Shown here: positions 29,916 to 39,938 of the stretch, piece by piece
Layout: the number at the start of each line of letters is the position of its first letter
Numbering within the stretch: the stretch's first letter is position 1
Assembly: GCA_011773465.1 (NCBI GenBank)
Contig: WVXO01000024.1
Span: forward strand, 1 to 64,000
Source: Candidatus Aminicenantota bacterium
Lineage (GTDB): Bacteria; Acidobacteriota; Aminicenantia; Aminicenantales; Aminicenantaceae
Length of the DNA: 64,000 bases
Reading direction: 5' to 3'
Position numbers and translations under genes: made by a program
The notes under the pieces: model-generated
Told to the model about the DNA's origin: nothing
The model's input: only the letters and a program-made list of their open reading frames with translations
Databases searched by the model: none

Positions 29916-31034
29916 TCATTTCTTTGCAAGTTTTTTTACTTCTTTTACGAATTCGGGGATGATTTCGCGCTCTTTCAAACTGCGGTATACTTTACCTTTC
30001 TTAAACAGCACACCTTTACCTCGCCCGCAAGCTAAGCCTATATCAGCTTCTTTGGCTTCGCCGGGCCCGTTGACCATGCAGCCCATGACTGCAACATCAA
30101 AAGTACTTTTTATCGGAGAAAGACGCTTCTCGATCGCGGAAACGATTTTAATAAAATCAACCTCACACCGACTGCAGACAGGACAGGAGATGATATTAAG
30201 ACCTCTCGAACGAAGCCCTAGGCTGGAGAGGATTAAGTAGCCAACACGAACCTCCTCTTCAGGAGGAGCTGTCAGAGAAACTCTTAGAGTATCCACCAAT
30301 CCCAGATTCAGAAGAAGAGCTAGGCCTACCGAAGATTTCACAGATCCAGGAACCAAACTCCCTGATTCTGTTATTCCAGCATGAAGAGGATAGTCAACTT
30401 TGTCTGCTAAAAGCTTGTAAGCTTCGACTGTCCGCATAACGTCAGAGGCTTTCAACGATATTTTTATATGAGGAAAGTCCATATCTTCCAAGATTCTTAC
30501 GTATCTCAAAGCACTCTCAACCATAGCCTCGGGGCAAGCTTCCCCGTATTTGCGGAGAAGACCTTTCTCCAGAGACCCTGAATTCACCCCGATTCTTATA
30601 GGAACAGCACGATCCTTCGCAGCCCGCACAACTTCTTTTACCTTTTCCTTAGTCCCAATATTGCCTGGATTGATGCGCAAAGCATCAGCCCCCTTTTCAA
30701 GGGAAGCTAAAGCCAATCTATGATCAAAATGGATATCAGCCACAAGGGGAAGTGATGCCCGTTTCTTTATTTCTCCGAATGCTTCGACGGCTTCCTTGTC
30801 AGGAACAGCAATTCGAACTACTTCACACCCTTCCTTTTCCAGCCTTTTTATCTGAGCTACGGTTTGTTCGATGTATTTTGTGTCTGTCTTTGTCATGGAT
30901 TGGACAACGATTGGAGCACCTCCACCTATAGCCACTTCTCCGATTTTAATCTGTCTTGTCTTCCGTCTTTTGATAGATTTTTTCTGCTTTGGATATTGAA
31001 AATCACAGGAATTGGAGTTATTTATTTTTTTCAT
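29916..31034 (-). CDS. ispG: 4-hydroxy-3-methylbut-2-enyl diphosphate synthase
   Basis: VVQSMTKTDT; ADIHFDHRLAL; IRIGVNSGSLEKG; IISCPVCSRCEVD; GCMVNGPGEA. Confidence 0.96.
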   Translation of the reverse strand: MKKINNSNSCDFQYPKQKKSIKRRKTRQIKIGEVAIGGGAPIVVQSMTKTDTKYIEQTVAQIKRLEKEGCEVVRIAVPDKEAVEAFGEIKKRASLPLVADIHFDHRLALASLEKGADALRINPGNIGTKEKVKEVVRAAKDRAVPIRIGVNSGSLEKGLLRKYGEACPEAMVESALRYVRILEDMDFPHIKISLKASDVMRTVEAYKLLADKVDYPLHAGITESGSLVPGSVKSSVGLALLLNLGLVDTLRVSLTAPPEEEVRVGYLILSSLGLRSRGLNIISCPVCSRCEVDFIKIVSAIEKRLSPIKSTFDVAVMGCMVNGPGEAKEADIGLACGRGKGVLFKKGKVYRSLKEREIIPEFVKEVKKLAKK

Positions 31035-31063
31035 AAGTAATACATCCTATTCATATCCATAAA

Positions 31064-31189
31064 GTGGGTTTGATAAATCAAATCTCTACAATAAAAGTGG
31101 GCTTGATGAATCAAGCCCCTACAATCAATGCAGGCTTGATAGATTAAATCCGTACAATCAATATGAGTTTGATGAATCAAACCCCTAAA
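31064..31189 (+). repeat. four GTAG-palindrome elements at exact 33-bp period
   Basis: Starts at 31064, 31097, 31130, 31163; spacers ataaaa, atcaat, atcaat. Confidence 0.88.
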
Positions 31190-31192
31190 CAT

Positions 31193-32536
31193 CTATTTCC
31201 AGAAAAGAAAACTTTCCCAACCGTTAGGGAGATTCTTGGCGACATCATTCAGGATTACAAAGACAAACAAGAGAATAAAAATAATAAATCCAATCTGCAT
31301 CACGATTTGCTTGACCTTAGCACTGAAATCTTTTCGGAATAATCCCTCAAGACTCAGGACAAGAATCTGTCCTCCATCCAACAGAGGAATAGGAAAAAGA
31401 TTGACTATTCCCAGTTGGAGGCTGATGAAGGCAATAAAACCCATCAGAGCAAAAAATCCCAACCGGAAAAAGGTACGAGAGAATCTTGCTATTTCAATAG
31501 GTCCTGCGATTTGCCGCGCGGAGGCTTGTCCTGCTGCCAGGTCTTTCACATAATTGACAAGCACAAAGGCGAGCTTCCAGTTCTCTTTAATACTTCGACC
31601 TATCGCAGGGAATAAGCTATATCTCCTGAGCTCGGACTTTATTCCTGTCCCGATTCCAAGCTTTCCGACTTTCCCCTCGAGGCGAAGCGTGATATAGAAG
31701 GTCAAAATCTCTCCATCCCTGTCAACGAGAAATTCAAGCTCTTTTTCGGGGTTTTTTTCGATTACTTCCAGAAATTGATGATAATAGACAACCTGACCGT
31801 TAATAGCCAGGAAGACATCTCCTACTCTTAATCCTGCTTTCTCGGCAGGAGTTCCAGGAAGGATATAAGTCACCTGGACCAAATTCTTGGGGTAGAAACC
31901 AGCATAACCCAGCGCTAATCTTGTCCTGCTCTCGGTCTTCAACTGAACTTCGAGTACCTGCTCTCCTCTTTTGACCTCTAAAGCTATCAATCTTTTGGGT
32001 TTAGTTCCCACGGCTATTTCCACATCACTCCAGGTCCTTGTCCTCCTGTCGTTGATGCTCAGGATTTCATCATCAACCTTTAAGTTTGCACTTTCTGCGG
32101 GAGAGCCAGGATCAATCCAACCAATTACAGGCTTCTGTTCCGAATACTCGGGAACAGTAACTCCAACCATGCTGATAATCGAGACGAGCACCAAAGCAAG
32201 AAAAATATTCATCAGAGAGCCTGTAACCAGAACCAAGAACCTCTCCCACCTCTTCTTGGCCATAAAATCATTGGGAGCAAGCTCTTTTTTCTGCTCATAA
32301 GCCTCTTCTCCAGAAAACTTAACGAAACCGCCGATCGGAATCAGGCTGACCCGGTAATCTGTATCACCTTTCTTGATTCCAAAGAGCCTTTTACCAATGC
32401 CCCAAGAGAAAACTTCTACTCTAATCTTCATGAGCTTAGCCATGAAAAAGTGTCCTAATTCATGAACGAAAACAAGGACGCCAAAGACAATCACGAAAGC
32501 TAAGAGAGTTTCTAATGTTGCGAAAATTTTTGCCAT
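31193..32536 (-). CDS. rseP: RIP metalloprotease RseP (two PDZ)
   Basis: FVHELGHFFMAKLMKI (HExxH); NLFPIPLLDGGQI. Confidence 0.95.
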   Translation of the reverse strand: MAKIFATLETLLAFVIVFGVLVFVHELGHFFMAKLMKIRVEVFSWGIGKRLFGIKKGDTDYRVSLIPIGGFVKFSGEEAYEQKKELAPNDFMAKKRWERFLVLVTGSLMNIFLALVLVSIISMVGVTVPEYSEQKPVIGWIDPGSPAESANLKVDDEILSINDRRTRTWSDVEIAVGTKPKRLIALEVKRGEQVLEVQLKTESRTRLALGYAGFYPKNLVQVTYILPGTPAEKAGLRVGDVFLAINGQVVYYHQFLEVIEKNPEKELEFLVDRDGEILTFYITLRLEGKVGKLGIGTGIKSELRRYSLFPAIGRSIKENWKLAFVLVNYVKDLAAGQASARQIAGPIEIARFSRTFFRLGFFALMGFIAFISLQLGIVNLFPIPLLDGGQILVLSLEGLFRKDFSAKVKQIVMQIGFIIFILLFVFVILNDVAKNLPNGWESFLFWK

Positions 32537-32537
32537 T

Positions 32538-33695
32538 TCAAGACCTTTTTTTCAATAAATCCAAGGATGCCCGCCTCGTTTCTCTGTCCACATCGAATAT
32601 ATCCTCTAAACTTTGAACTTTTCGTTTTTGATGATTCTCAACAATCGCGCTTACAACTTCTGAAATATCCATAAATTTTATTCTCTTTTCTAGAAAAGCA
32701 GAAACTACCACCTCGTTGGCGGCGTTAAGGACAATCGGGAAACTTTCTCCCTCTTCTAGGGCCAAGCGAGAAAGTTTGATAATCGGAAATTTTTCTGTAT
32801 CAACTTCATAAAACTCCAGGGCCTTTATCTCGGATAAATTCAGTGAAGGCAATAGGGAATCTTCTCTTTCGGGATAAGTCAAAGCATACTGGATAGGAAT
32901 TTTCATATCGGTCGGGCTGAGCTGAGCCAAAACAGACCCATCACTCATCTCTACAAGGGAATGAACGATGCTTTGGGGGTGAATCAAAATGCCCAGTTGC
33001 CGGGGCGCAAGGCCAAAAAGCCAGTGGGCTTCAATCAACTCCAATCCCTTGTTCATTAAAGTTGCTGAATCAATAGTAACTTTTTTGCCCATTTTCCACC
33101 GGGGATGATTCAAGGCTTCCTCAAGAGTGATATTATTCATTTCAGAGGGAGGCTTCCGGAAAAAGGGACCTCCAGAAGCTGTTAGGGTTATTTTCTTTAC
33201 GTTTTCCATCTTTTCCTTGGCCAAGCACTGGAAAACGCCACTATGCTCGCTGTCGACAGGGATGAGTTGAGCTCCGAACTTTCGGATCCTATCCTGGATC
33301 AAAGGGCCAGCCACAACCATAGACTCTTTGTTGGCCAGAGCAATTTTTTTCCCTTCTTGCACTGCGGCAAGAGTTGGCCTCAAACCATCTATGCCTGTTA
33401 TAGCCGAGATAATGATGTCATTTTCCGAAAAACTGGCTACCTCTTCTGCTCCTTCTTGAGCGAAGGTAACTCGAATGGATTTATCTTTGAGCCTCCTCTT
33501 GAGTTCCTCGGCTTCTTCCTTTTTTTCCACAGAGACAATTTTTGGATTGAATTTTTCAACCTGTTTCTCCAGAAGCTGGGTATTGCGGCCGGCTGTAAGC
33601 CCGACAACCTTGAACCTGTGACTGAGCTTATCGATGACATCGAGGCTGCTGCGGCCGATAGAGCCGGTTGAACCAAGGACGGAAATATTTTTCAT
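32538..33695 (-). CDS. dxr: 1-deoxy-D-xylulose-5-phosphate reductoisomerase
   Basis: VLGSTGSIGRSSLDVI; ALANKESMVVAG; PVDSEHSGVFQCL; TLMNKGLELIEAHWLF. Confidence 0.96.
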   Translation of the reverse strand: MKNISVLGSTGSIGRSSLDVIDKLSHRFKVVGLTAGRNTQLLEKQVEKFNPKIVSVEKKEEAEELKRRLKDKSIRVTFAQEGAEEVASFSENDIIISAITGIDGLRPTLAAVQEGKKIALANKESMVVAGPLIQDRIRKFGAQLIPVDSEHSGVFQCLAKEKMENVKKITLTASGGPFFRKPPSEMNNITLEEALNHPRWKMGKKVTIDSATLMNKGLELIEAHWLFGLAPRQLGILIHPQSIVHSLVEMSDGSVLAQLSPTDMKIPIQYALTYPEREDSLLPSLNLSEIKALEFYEVDTEKFPIIKLSRLALEEGESFPIVLNAANEVVVSAFLEKRIKFMDISEVVSAIVENHQKRKVQSLEDIFDVDRETRRASLDLLKKRS

Positions 33696-33723
33696 TTTAT
33701 CTCACAAATTTGGCTTTTCTTCT

Positions 33724-34530
33724 CTAATCCCAAAAAAATTTAATAAAAAAATAGAAAAAAGGTGCAGCTAATATGAGGCTATCCATTCGGTCCAAGAATC
33801 CGCCATGCCCGGGAAGTATATTGGAGGAATCTTTTACTCCCACCGCTCTTTTGAAAAGAGACTCCAAAGGATCGCTTATCTGGGCCACGGTGTGAACAAG
33901 AAAGCCACAGAGGATAGCCTTCCAGAGAACAGTATCTGGCAACAAGACCTGTTGAGCAGCAATCGCCCCCAGACAAGCAGCTAAGATCCCGGCAATGCTT
34001 CCCTCCCAAGTTTTCCGAGGGCTGGCTATGGGCACCATTTTTCGTCGCCCCCAGAGGCTTCCGATGATGTAAGCTCCCGTATCCCCTACAATAATCACTA
34101 CTAGAAGAAAATAGATGTAAAACGGGCCTCTTTCCTCCATTAGCGGATAGAAAAAATTGAGGGTAAAGCTCAAATAAATTGCGCCAAAAAAAGTTAGGGC
34201 GATCGAAGAATGGGAGGTAACAAGTCTCTCCAGTGTATTGTAATAAATGAGGAAATATAATCCAGCTACGAGAAGAACTGCAAATAAAGCTAGCTCAATG
34301 GAGATTTCTTTAAAGTAGAAGGAAGAGCTTATGATCAATGCTAGGGCGATTCCGAGTGTTCTATGAGGATAGATTTTTTTTGCTGAAAACAGGTTGTAGA
34401 ACTCAAAAAGAGACACCAATATCAAAATCTGTAATACGATGAAAAAACCGAGAAGAGGCATAAATTGTATGACCAAAAAAAAGAAGGCCAACAACACAAA
34501 GGCAGTAAGTGTTCTTTTGAGAAAGCTCAT
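33724..34530 (-). CDS. cdsA: phosphatidate cytidylyltransferase
   Basis: GRRKMVPIASPRKTWEGSIAG; SLFKRAVGVKDSSNILPGHGGFLDRMDSL. Confidence 0.94.
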   Translation of the reverse strand: MSFLKRTLTAFVLLAFFFLVIQFMPLLGFFIVLQILILVSLFEFYNLFSAKKIYPHRTLGIALALIISSSFYFKEISIELALFAVLLVAGLYFLIYYNTLERLVTSHSSIALTFFGAIYLSFTLNFFYPLMEERGPFYIYFLLVVIIVGDTGAYIIGSLWGRRKMVPIASPRKTWEGSIAGILAACLGAIAAQQVLLPDTVLWKAILCGFLVHTVAQISDPLESLFKRAVGVKDSSNILPGHGGFLDRMDSLILAAPFFYFFIKFFWD

Positions 34531-34708
34531 TTTATTAAGTAAAATAGAGGAACCCCCTTAGGGATAAATAATCTTGTTTTCATATTGAGGATTTGTCTTC
34601 TCAAGATGGATGCCTCTCCAATTCAGGGAAAAATCTCTCAGTATCTTTTCCTTAAGGATATCTTCTGTTCCTTGCTTCATAATCCTGAATAGATCAGCCG
34701 GAGAAAAA

Positions 34709-35491
34709 CTAGTTTTGATCCCCTTGGGGATAAATATCTCCAAACCTCCTTTCTCTCTTCTGATAATCGACAAGCGCCTGAAGCATGTGCTTCTTCCGGA
34801 AATCAGGCCAAAAGTCCTGAGTAATCCAGATTTCAGCATAAGCAATCTGCCACAATAAAAAATTAGAGACGCGAAGCTCTCCACTTGTCCTTATCAGCAA
34901 ATCAGGGTCAGGAACATGGATTGTGTATAAATATTGAGAAAATTTCTCCTCATTCAAGGTACTTATATCAAAGCCTTTATCGTTAACTATTTTTTTGACT
35001 GCATCCACAATTTCATCTCGCCCTCCATAGTTAAGGGCCAAAACAATGGTCAACCGAGTGTTATTTTTTGTCAACTTTTCAACCCGCTCTAACTCTCTTC
35101 GCACGGAGGCTGGGATCGCTTCTATCTGACCTATGACCTTTAAGCGGAACTTATTTTTAACCAGGACCTTATCCTCCTTCTTCAGGTAATCTTCAAGAAG
35201 CCCCCAGAGAGTTGCAACCTCTTTTTTAGGCCTTTTCCAGTTCTCCTTGGAGAAAGCATACAGAGTCAGGTATTCGATTCCCAAACGAGCACAAGTTTCC
35301 ACCACTTCGCGGATGGATTTAGCTCCGGCTCGGTGGCCTTCTACCCGAGGTAGCTTTCTCTTTTTTGCCCAACGGCCGTTACCATCCATGATTACTGCCA
35401 CGTGCCTAGGAAGGCGGGAAAAGTCAATTTGCTTCACCAACAATTCTTCCTCGCTGCCTGGAGGAATGAAATCTTTAAGGTTCTCGGGCAT
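34709..35491 (-). CDS. uppS: isoprenyl transferase (undecaprenyl diphosphate synthase)
   Basis: HVAVIMDGNGRWAKKRKLPRVEGHRAGAKSIREVV; LALNYGGRDEIVDA; DLLIRTSGELRVSNFLLWQIAYAE. Confidence 0.95.
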   Translation of the reverse strand: MPENLKDFIPPGSEEELLVKQIDFSRLPRHVAVIMDGNGRWAKKRKLPRVEGHRAGAKSIREVVETCARLGIEYLTLYAFSKENWKRPKKEVATLWGLLEDYLKKEDKVLVKNKFRLKVIGQIEAIPASVRRELERVEKLTKNNTRLTIVLALNYGGRDEIVDAVKKIVNDKGFDISTLNEEKFSQYLYTIHVPDPDLLIRTSGELRVSNFLLWQIAYAEIWITQDFWPDFRKKHMLQALVDYQKRERRFGDIYPQGDQN

Positions 35492-35588
35492 AGATAGATT
35501 ATAGGGGCTTGCGTGTGAATTGTCAAAAATATAGACCTCGCATTCTATATCTGGTAATCTATTATGTTAGTGTAAATAGAGGATAAAA

Positions 35589-35864
35589 ATGTGCTTAGGA
35601 ATTCCGGCTAGAGTTGTCCAGATCGATGAATCCGACCTGGGAAAAGTTGATTATTTAGGGACAAGAGTCAAGACAAATTTCGCGCTTCTCGAAAACATAA
35701 AGGTTGGAGATTGGGTCATCGTTCATGCCGGATTTGCTATTTCCAAATTGAACGAAGAAGAAGCAAGGGAGACCTTCTCGCTGCTTAGAGAAATGGCCGA
35801 AAAGGAAGCAGCGGTAGATGATAATAAGGGAAACAAGAAGCAAAATAAAAGAAAGAATGGATAA
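35589..35864 (+). CDS. hypC: hydrogenase maturation chaperone HypC
   Basis: MCLGIPARVVQID..VGDWVIVHAGFAISKLNEEEA. Confidence 0.93.
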   Translation: MCLGIPARVVQIDESDLGKVDYLGTRVKTNFALLENIKVGDWVIVHAGFAISKLNEEEARETFSLLREMAEKEAAVDDNKGNKKQNKRKNG

Positions 35865-35922
35865 GGGGAAAAGGACGAAACCATCTCCTCTGGCTAGGAT
35901 TTCACGCCCAGCATGATTTCGA

Positions 35923-37035
35923 ATGAAAGAATTAAGGGATAAGAAAGTAATCAGAGGTCTTCTTTACGAGATAGAGAATAGGACTCAAGCACTCTCCTCT
36001 TCTCCCCGGATCATGGAAGTCTGTGGAACCCATACTATGACCGTGCATAAATATGGTTTAAAAAACATGCTCGAAAAGGCGGGAGTGGAAATGGTTTCTG
36101 GACCGGGATGTCCGGTGTGCATCACCCCGAATGAAATCCATGAGGCTGCCATTGAGTTAGTTACAGAGAATGAAAATTTTATCCTGACCACTTTTGGAGA
36201 CATGACACGGGTTCCCACAAGAAAAAGCTCTCTCCAAAAAGCAGTTCCGGCTGCAGGTTCGATGGTTAAGATTGTTTATTCTCCACGAGAATCTCTAGAG
36301 ATAGCCAGATCAAATCCAGAAAAACAGGTTGTTTTCTTCGGGGTCGGATTTGAGACCACAATCCCTGCTATCGCTTTGACCCTTAGGGAAGCTTTTGAGA
36401 AAAATCTTGCCAACTTCTCGATCCTTTCGGCTCTCTGGATCATTCCTCCTCCCCTTAGAGCGATCGTCGAAGCAAAAGAGATAGCTATAGACGGCTTTCT
36501 TTACCCTGGTCATGTGAGCGCCATCATCGGAGAAAAGCCTTATCAATTCATTGCCGAAGAGTACGGGATTCCGGGAGCTATTGCTGGCTTTGAACCGAGC
36601 GACATCCTCCTTGGCATTTCCTCTATTTTAGATCAGATAAAAGAGGGAAAGGCCACGGTTGCCAACGAGTATTCAAGGGTGGTCAGAGCTTCGGGGAATC
36701 CAAAAGCTCTGGCCGTCATGGAAGAGATGCTGGAAACCAAAGATTCCTATTGGAGGGGCCTGGGCCTTATTCCTCAGAGTGGCTTGAAAATCAAAAAAAG
36801 ATATTCTGCCTGTGATGCTGAAATCAGATTCAACCTGAGCATAAAAGGTGGAAGCGGCGATCTTCCGGGCTGTCGATGTGGGGATGTTTTGCAAGGCTTA
36901 ATCTCTCCACCCCAATGCCCTCTGTTTGTTGAAAAATGCAATCCTGATTCTCCCTATGGACCCTGTATGGTCTCTTTTGAAGGGGCATGCTTTGTCTATT
37001 ATAAATTTAATCCAACCCTAAAGAATAAATTGTAG
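35923..37035 (+). CDS. hypD: hydrogenase formation protein HypD
   Basis: IMEVCGTHTMTVHKYGLKNML; SGPGCPVCITP; FFGVGFETTIPA; GCRCGDVLQG. Confidence 0.95.
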   Translation: MKELRDKKVIRGLLYEIENRTQALSSSPRIMEVCGTHTMTVHKYGLKNMLEKAGVEMVSGPGCPVCITPNEIHEAAIELVTENENFILTTFGDMTRVPTRKSSLQKAVPAAGSMVKIVYSPRESLEIARSNPEKQVVFFGVGFETTIPAIALTLREAFEKNLANFSILSALWIIPPPLRAIVEAKEIAIDGFLYPGHVSAIIGEKPYQFIAEEYGIPGAIAGFEPSDILLGISSILDQIKEGKATVANEYSRVVRASGNPKALAVMEEMLETKDSYWRGLGLIPQSGLKIKKRYSACDAEIRFNLSIKGGSGDLPGCRCGDVLQGLISPPQCPLFVEKCNPDSPYGPCMVSFEGACFVYYKFNPTLKNKL

Positions 37036-37265
37036 GTGTTTGATTTATCATGCCCACCTTGTAATTGTTTATATGGAGTTGACTCATCAAATTCATTATT
37101 GTTGTAGGAGCTTGATTTATATATCCAAAGTGGATGTAAGGGCTTGATTTATCATGCCCACCTTGTAATTGTTTATATGGATTTGATTCATCAAATTCAT
37201 TATTGTTGTAGGGCCTTAATTTATATATCCAAAGTGGATGTAGGGGCTTGATTTATCAAGCCCAC
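37031..37265 (-). repeat. 104-bp higher-order tandem repeat (~2.3 copies) built from diverged GTAG-palindromes
   Basis: tgatttatcawgcccacctt at 37041, 37145, 37249 (104-bp period); TTGAT-like cores at 37040, 37079, 37112, 37144, 37183, 37216, 37248 (spacing 39/33/32 twice). Confidence 0.88.
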
Positions 37266-37332
37266 CTTTTATTATTTGTATAAGGTTGATTAATCAAATG
37301 CTAACAGAAAACATAAGAAGAATGAGGTAAAA

Positions 37333-38322
37333 ATGACAAAAAAGGTCAGCTTAGAGCTTGGAAGCGGCGGCAGGTTGATGAGAGATTTTATCGCCCAACA
37401 TATTGTCAAGACCTTTAAAAATCCTTTTCTGGATGAGCTTTCCGACTCGGCCCATCTTCCTCATCAAATTGCTTTCACAACTGACAGCTATGTGGTCGAC
37501 CCTATTTTTTTCCCAGGCGGCGACATCGGCACACTGTGCATTAACGGCACAGTCAATGATCTTGTTGTCTCAGGTGCTGATCCCATGTACATATCCCTTT
37601 CCTTGATCTTAGAGGAAGGATTTTCCTGGGAAGACTTGGAAAAAATCCTCAAATCTATCAAAAAGGCAGCTAAAAATGCAAAGGTCGATATTGCAGCAGG
37701 AGACACCAAAGTCGTCAGGCGCGGCCAAGCCGACAAAATCTATATAAACACTTCAGGCGTGGGAACGATTCAAGCCAGACCGGCTATCAGTAAAATCCGA
37801 CCCGGTGATAAAATCATTTTAACAGGCACTCTTGGAGAACACAGCCTTGCAGTGATGCTGGCTAGGGGAGATTTTGGACTGGAATCAAAGGTTAAAAGCG
37901 ATTGTGCACCTTTAAACTTTCTCCTTCCTCTCTGGAAAAAACGTGTTCTGTGGATGAGGGACATCACACGTGGAGGGCTGGCCACTGTGCTCTGTGAACT
38001 TGCAGAAAGAATTCCCTATTCCCTCCTTATTGAAGAGGATAAAATTCCTCTTTCTAGAGCTGTAAGGGGAGCAACAGAGCTTTTGGGAATTGATCCCTTC
38101 TATCTTGCCTGTGAGGGAAGGGCTGTGGTTATAGCACCCGAGAAAAGTGCCGGGGATATTCTTGAAGAAATAAGAAAGGATTCCCTTGGCAAAAAGGCTG
38201 AGATCATAGGGCAGGTGGAGGACAAAATCGGAAAACCAGGAGAGCTTCTTCTCTCAACCTTCTCAGGGGGATTAAGATTGCTTGAGCCCTTAACCTCAGA
38301 ACTCCTTCCTCGCATTTGCTGA
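37333..38322 (+). CDS. hypE: hydrogenase expression/formation protein HypE
   Basis: LELGSGGRLMRDFI; TDSYVVDPIFFPGGDIGTLCINGTVNDLVVSGA; MRDITRGGLATVL. Confidence 0.95.
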   Translation: MTKKVSLELGSGGRLMRDFIAQHIVKTFKNPFLDELSDSAHLPHQIAFTTDSYVVDPIFFPGGDIGTLCINGTVNDLVVSGADPMYISLSLILEEGFSWEDLEKILKSIKKAAKNAKVDIAAGDTKVVRRGQADKIYINTSGVGTIQARPAISKIRPGDKIILTGTLGEHSLAVMLARGDFGLESKVKSDCAPLNFLLPLWKKRVLWMRDITRGGLATVLCELAERIPYSLLIEEDKIPLSRAVRGATELLGIDPFYLACEGRAVVIAPEKSAGDILEEIRKDSLGKKAEIIGQVEDKIGKPGELLLSTFSGGLRLLEPLTSELLPRIC

Positions 38323-38389
38323 TAAAAAGAAAAATAGGGACAGATCCCCGTTTTTGCACTGTTTTTTAGTCATTTGTATAAGATAAAAG

Positions 38390-38467
38390 GTGGGCTTGAT
38401 GAATCAAGCCCTTACACAAAATACATTTAAATAATTAAAGGTGGGCTTGATGAATCAAGCCCCTACA
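38390..38467 (+). repeat. two GTAG-palindrome elements (38390-38416, 38441-38467), forward
   Basis: gtgggcttgatgaatcaagcccttaca; gtgggcttgatgaatcaagcccctaca. Confidence 0.9.
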
Positions 38468-38542
38468 TAAGGAAAATAAAATCCATACTGAAGACGAAAT
38501 AAATATAGAAGATAAAATAATGAGAAAAGGGGGCAGGCTATA

Positions 38543-39847
38543 TTACTGGCGGCCGATAGAAGAGTACTCAAAGCCGAGTTTCCGCACTTCACAAGGATCA
38601 TAGACATTTCTCCCGTCAATGATAATGGGGTTGTTCATCACTTCCTTAATCTTCTTCAAATCCAGCTCTTTAAACTCATCCCATTCTGTAATAATAAGCA
38701 AAGCATTGGCCTCTTTTACTGCTTCATAGGGAGATTTAACGTAGGAAATTTGCGGCTGCTCTTCAGGAAAAATCTTTTTCATATTCTCCATAGCTCTGGG
38801 ATCATAAAGACGAAGATAAGAACCTTCGTCAAGAAGCTTCTTAATAATTTTAATACTCGACGCTTCCCTTATATCATCAGTCTCGGGCTTAAAAGCTAGC
38901 CCTAATACAGCAATCTTCTTGTCTTTCAATATCCAGAGAGCTTTCTTTGTCTTCTCCATGAAAGAATCAATCCTATCCAGGTTGACTCTGTCGGCTTCTC
39001 TGAGCAAATTCATGTTGACACCCAAATCTTCTCCAATCTTGGTGAGTGCCCTTATGTCCTTGGGGAAGCAGGAGCCTCCATAGCCAAGGCCAGCTCTTAA
39101 AAACTGACTTCCTATCCTGGGATCAAACCCCATTCCTAGGGCTACCTGATTCACATCGCCATCTGTTTTCTCACAAAGCTCAGCAATAAGGTTGATATAA
39201 GAAATTTTCAGGGCCAGAAACGAATTCGATGCATGCTTGATAATCTCTGCTGTATCTATGTTAGTTACCAGGATTCGGTCTTTATATTTCTCGTAAATCT
39301 TCACCAGGATATCCCTGGCCTTCTCTGTCTCCACGCCAATGATTATCCGGTCTGGATTGAGAAAATCTGAGACAGCAGAACCTTCTCTCAGGAACTCAGG
39401 ATTTGAGGCTACGTCAAAATCTACATCTTTCTTCTTATGCAATGTAATTGTTTTTTTAATCCACATGGATGTTTTAACCGGCACAGTGCTCTTCTCTACT
39501 ACCACTTTATAATCGTTCAAGTTTTCAGCAATCTTTCTTGAAACACCTTCAACAAATGTCATATCAGCGCTTCCATCCTCCTTTTGAGGTGTGTTGACAG
39601 AGACAAACAGAACATCAGAGGATTGGATAGTTTTATCTAAATCATGGGTGAAGCTAAGATTTCCTCTCTTGAGATTTGCTTTCAATAAATCTTCAAGGCC
39701 AGGCTCGTAAATATGAGGAATTCCTCGAGATGCTTTCTCAATCTTGTCTGCAACCACATCAGTTCCGACAACATCATGGCCCAAATCAGCCAGGCAGACA
39801 GCAGTCACCAACCCCACATACCCTGTACCTATAACCCCAATTTTCAT
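38543..39847 (-). CDS. ugd: UDP-glucose 6-dehydrogenase
   Basis: MKIGVIGTGYVGLVTAVCLADLGHDVVGTD; GLGYGGSCFPKDIRAL; LAFKPETDDIREA. Confidence 0.93.
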   Translation of the reverse strand: MKIGVIGTGYVGLVTAVCLADLGHDVVGTDVVADKIEKASRGIPHIYEPGLEDLLKANLKRGNLSFTHDLDKTIQSSDVLFVSVNTPQKEDGSADMTFVEGVSRKIAENLNDYKVVVEKSTVPVKTSMWIKKTITLHKKKDVDFDVASNPEFLREGSAVSDFLNPDRIIIGVETEKARDILVKIYEKYKDRILVTNIDTAEIIKHASNSFLALKISYINLIAELCEKTDGDVNQVALGMGFDPRIGSQFLRAGLGYGGSCFPKDIRALTKIGEDLGVNMNLLREADRVNLDRIDSFMEKTKKALWILKDKKIAVLGLAFKPETDDIREASSIKIIKKLLDEGSYLRLYDPRAMENMKKIFPEEQPQISYVKSPYEAVKEANALLIITEWDEFKELDLKKIKEVMNNPIIIDGRNVYDPCEVRKLGFEYSSIGRQ

Positions 39848-39938
39848 GACTTTCTCCTTTTAAATAAACCACTGATGCCCCAGATAACATGCACCCAGGA
39901 CTCTTGGGCAATTATTTTCGCATTCCTGAAAATGCTGG

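Noticed and set aside
31064-31189. CRISPR-like array of ~27-bp repeats
   Set aside because: Spacers are only 6 bp and partly identical, repeats diverge, and no cas genes are present; it belongs to the dispersed palindrome family.
34558-34884. 108-aa minus-strand ORF overlapping uppS
   Set aside because: N-terminal half is an out-of-frame reading of uppS; the remainder lies in the uppS-cdsA gap and I cannot support a product.
35589-38322. Hydrogenase locus
   Set aside because: Only hypC, hypD, hypE maturation genes are present; no hydrogenase subunits or hypABF in the window.
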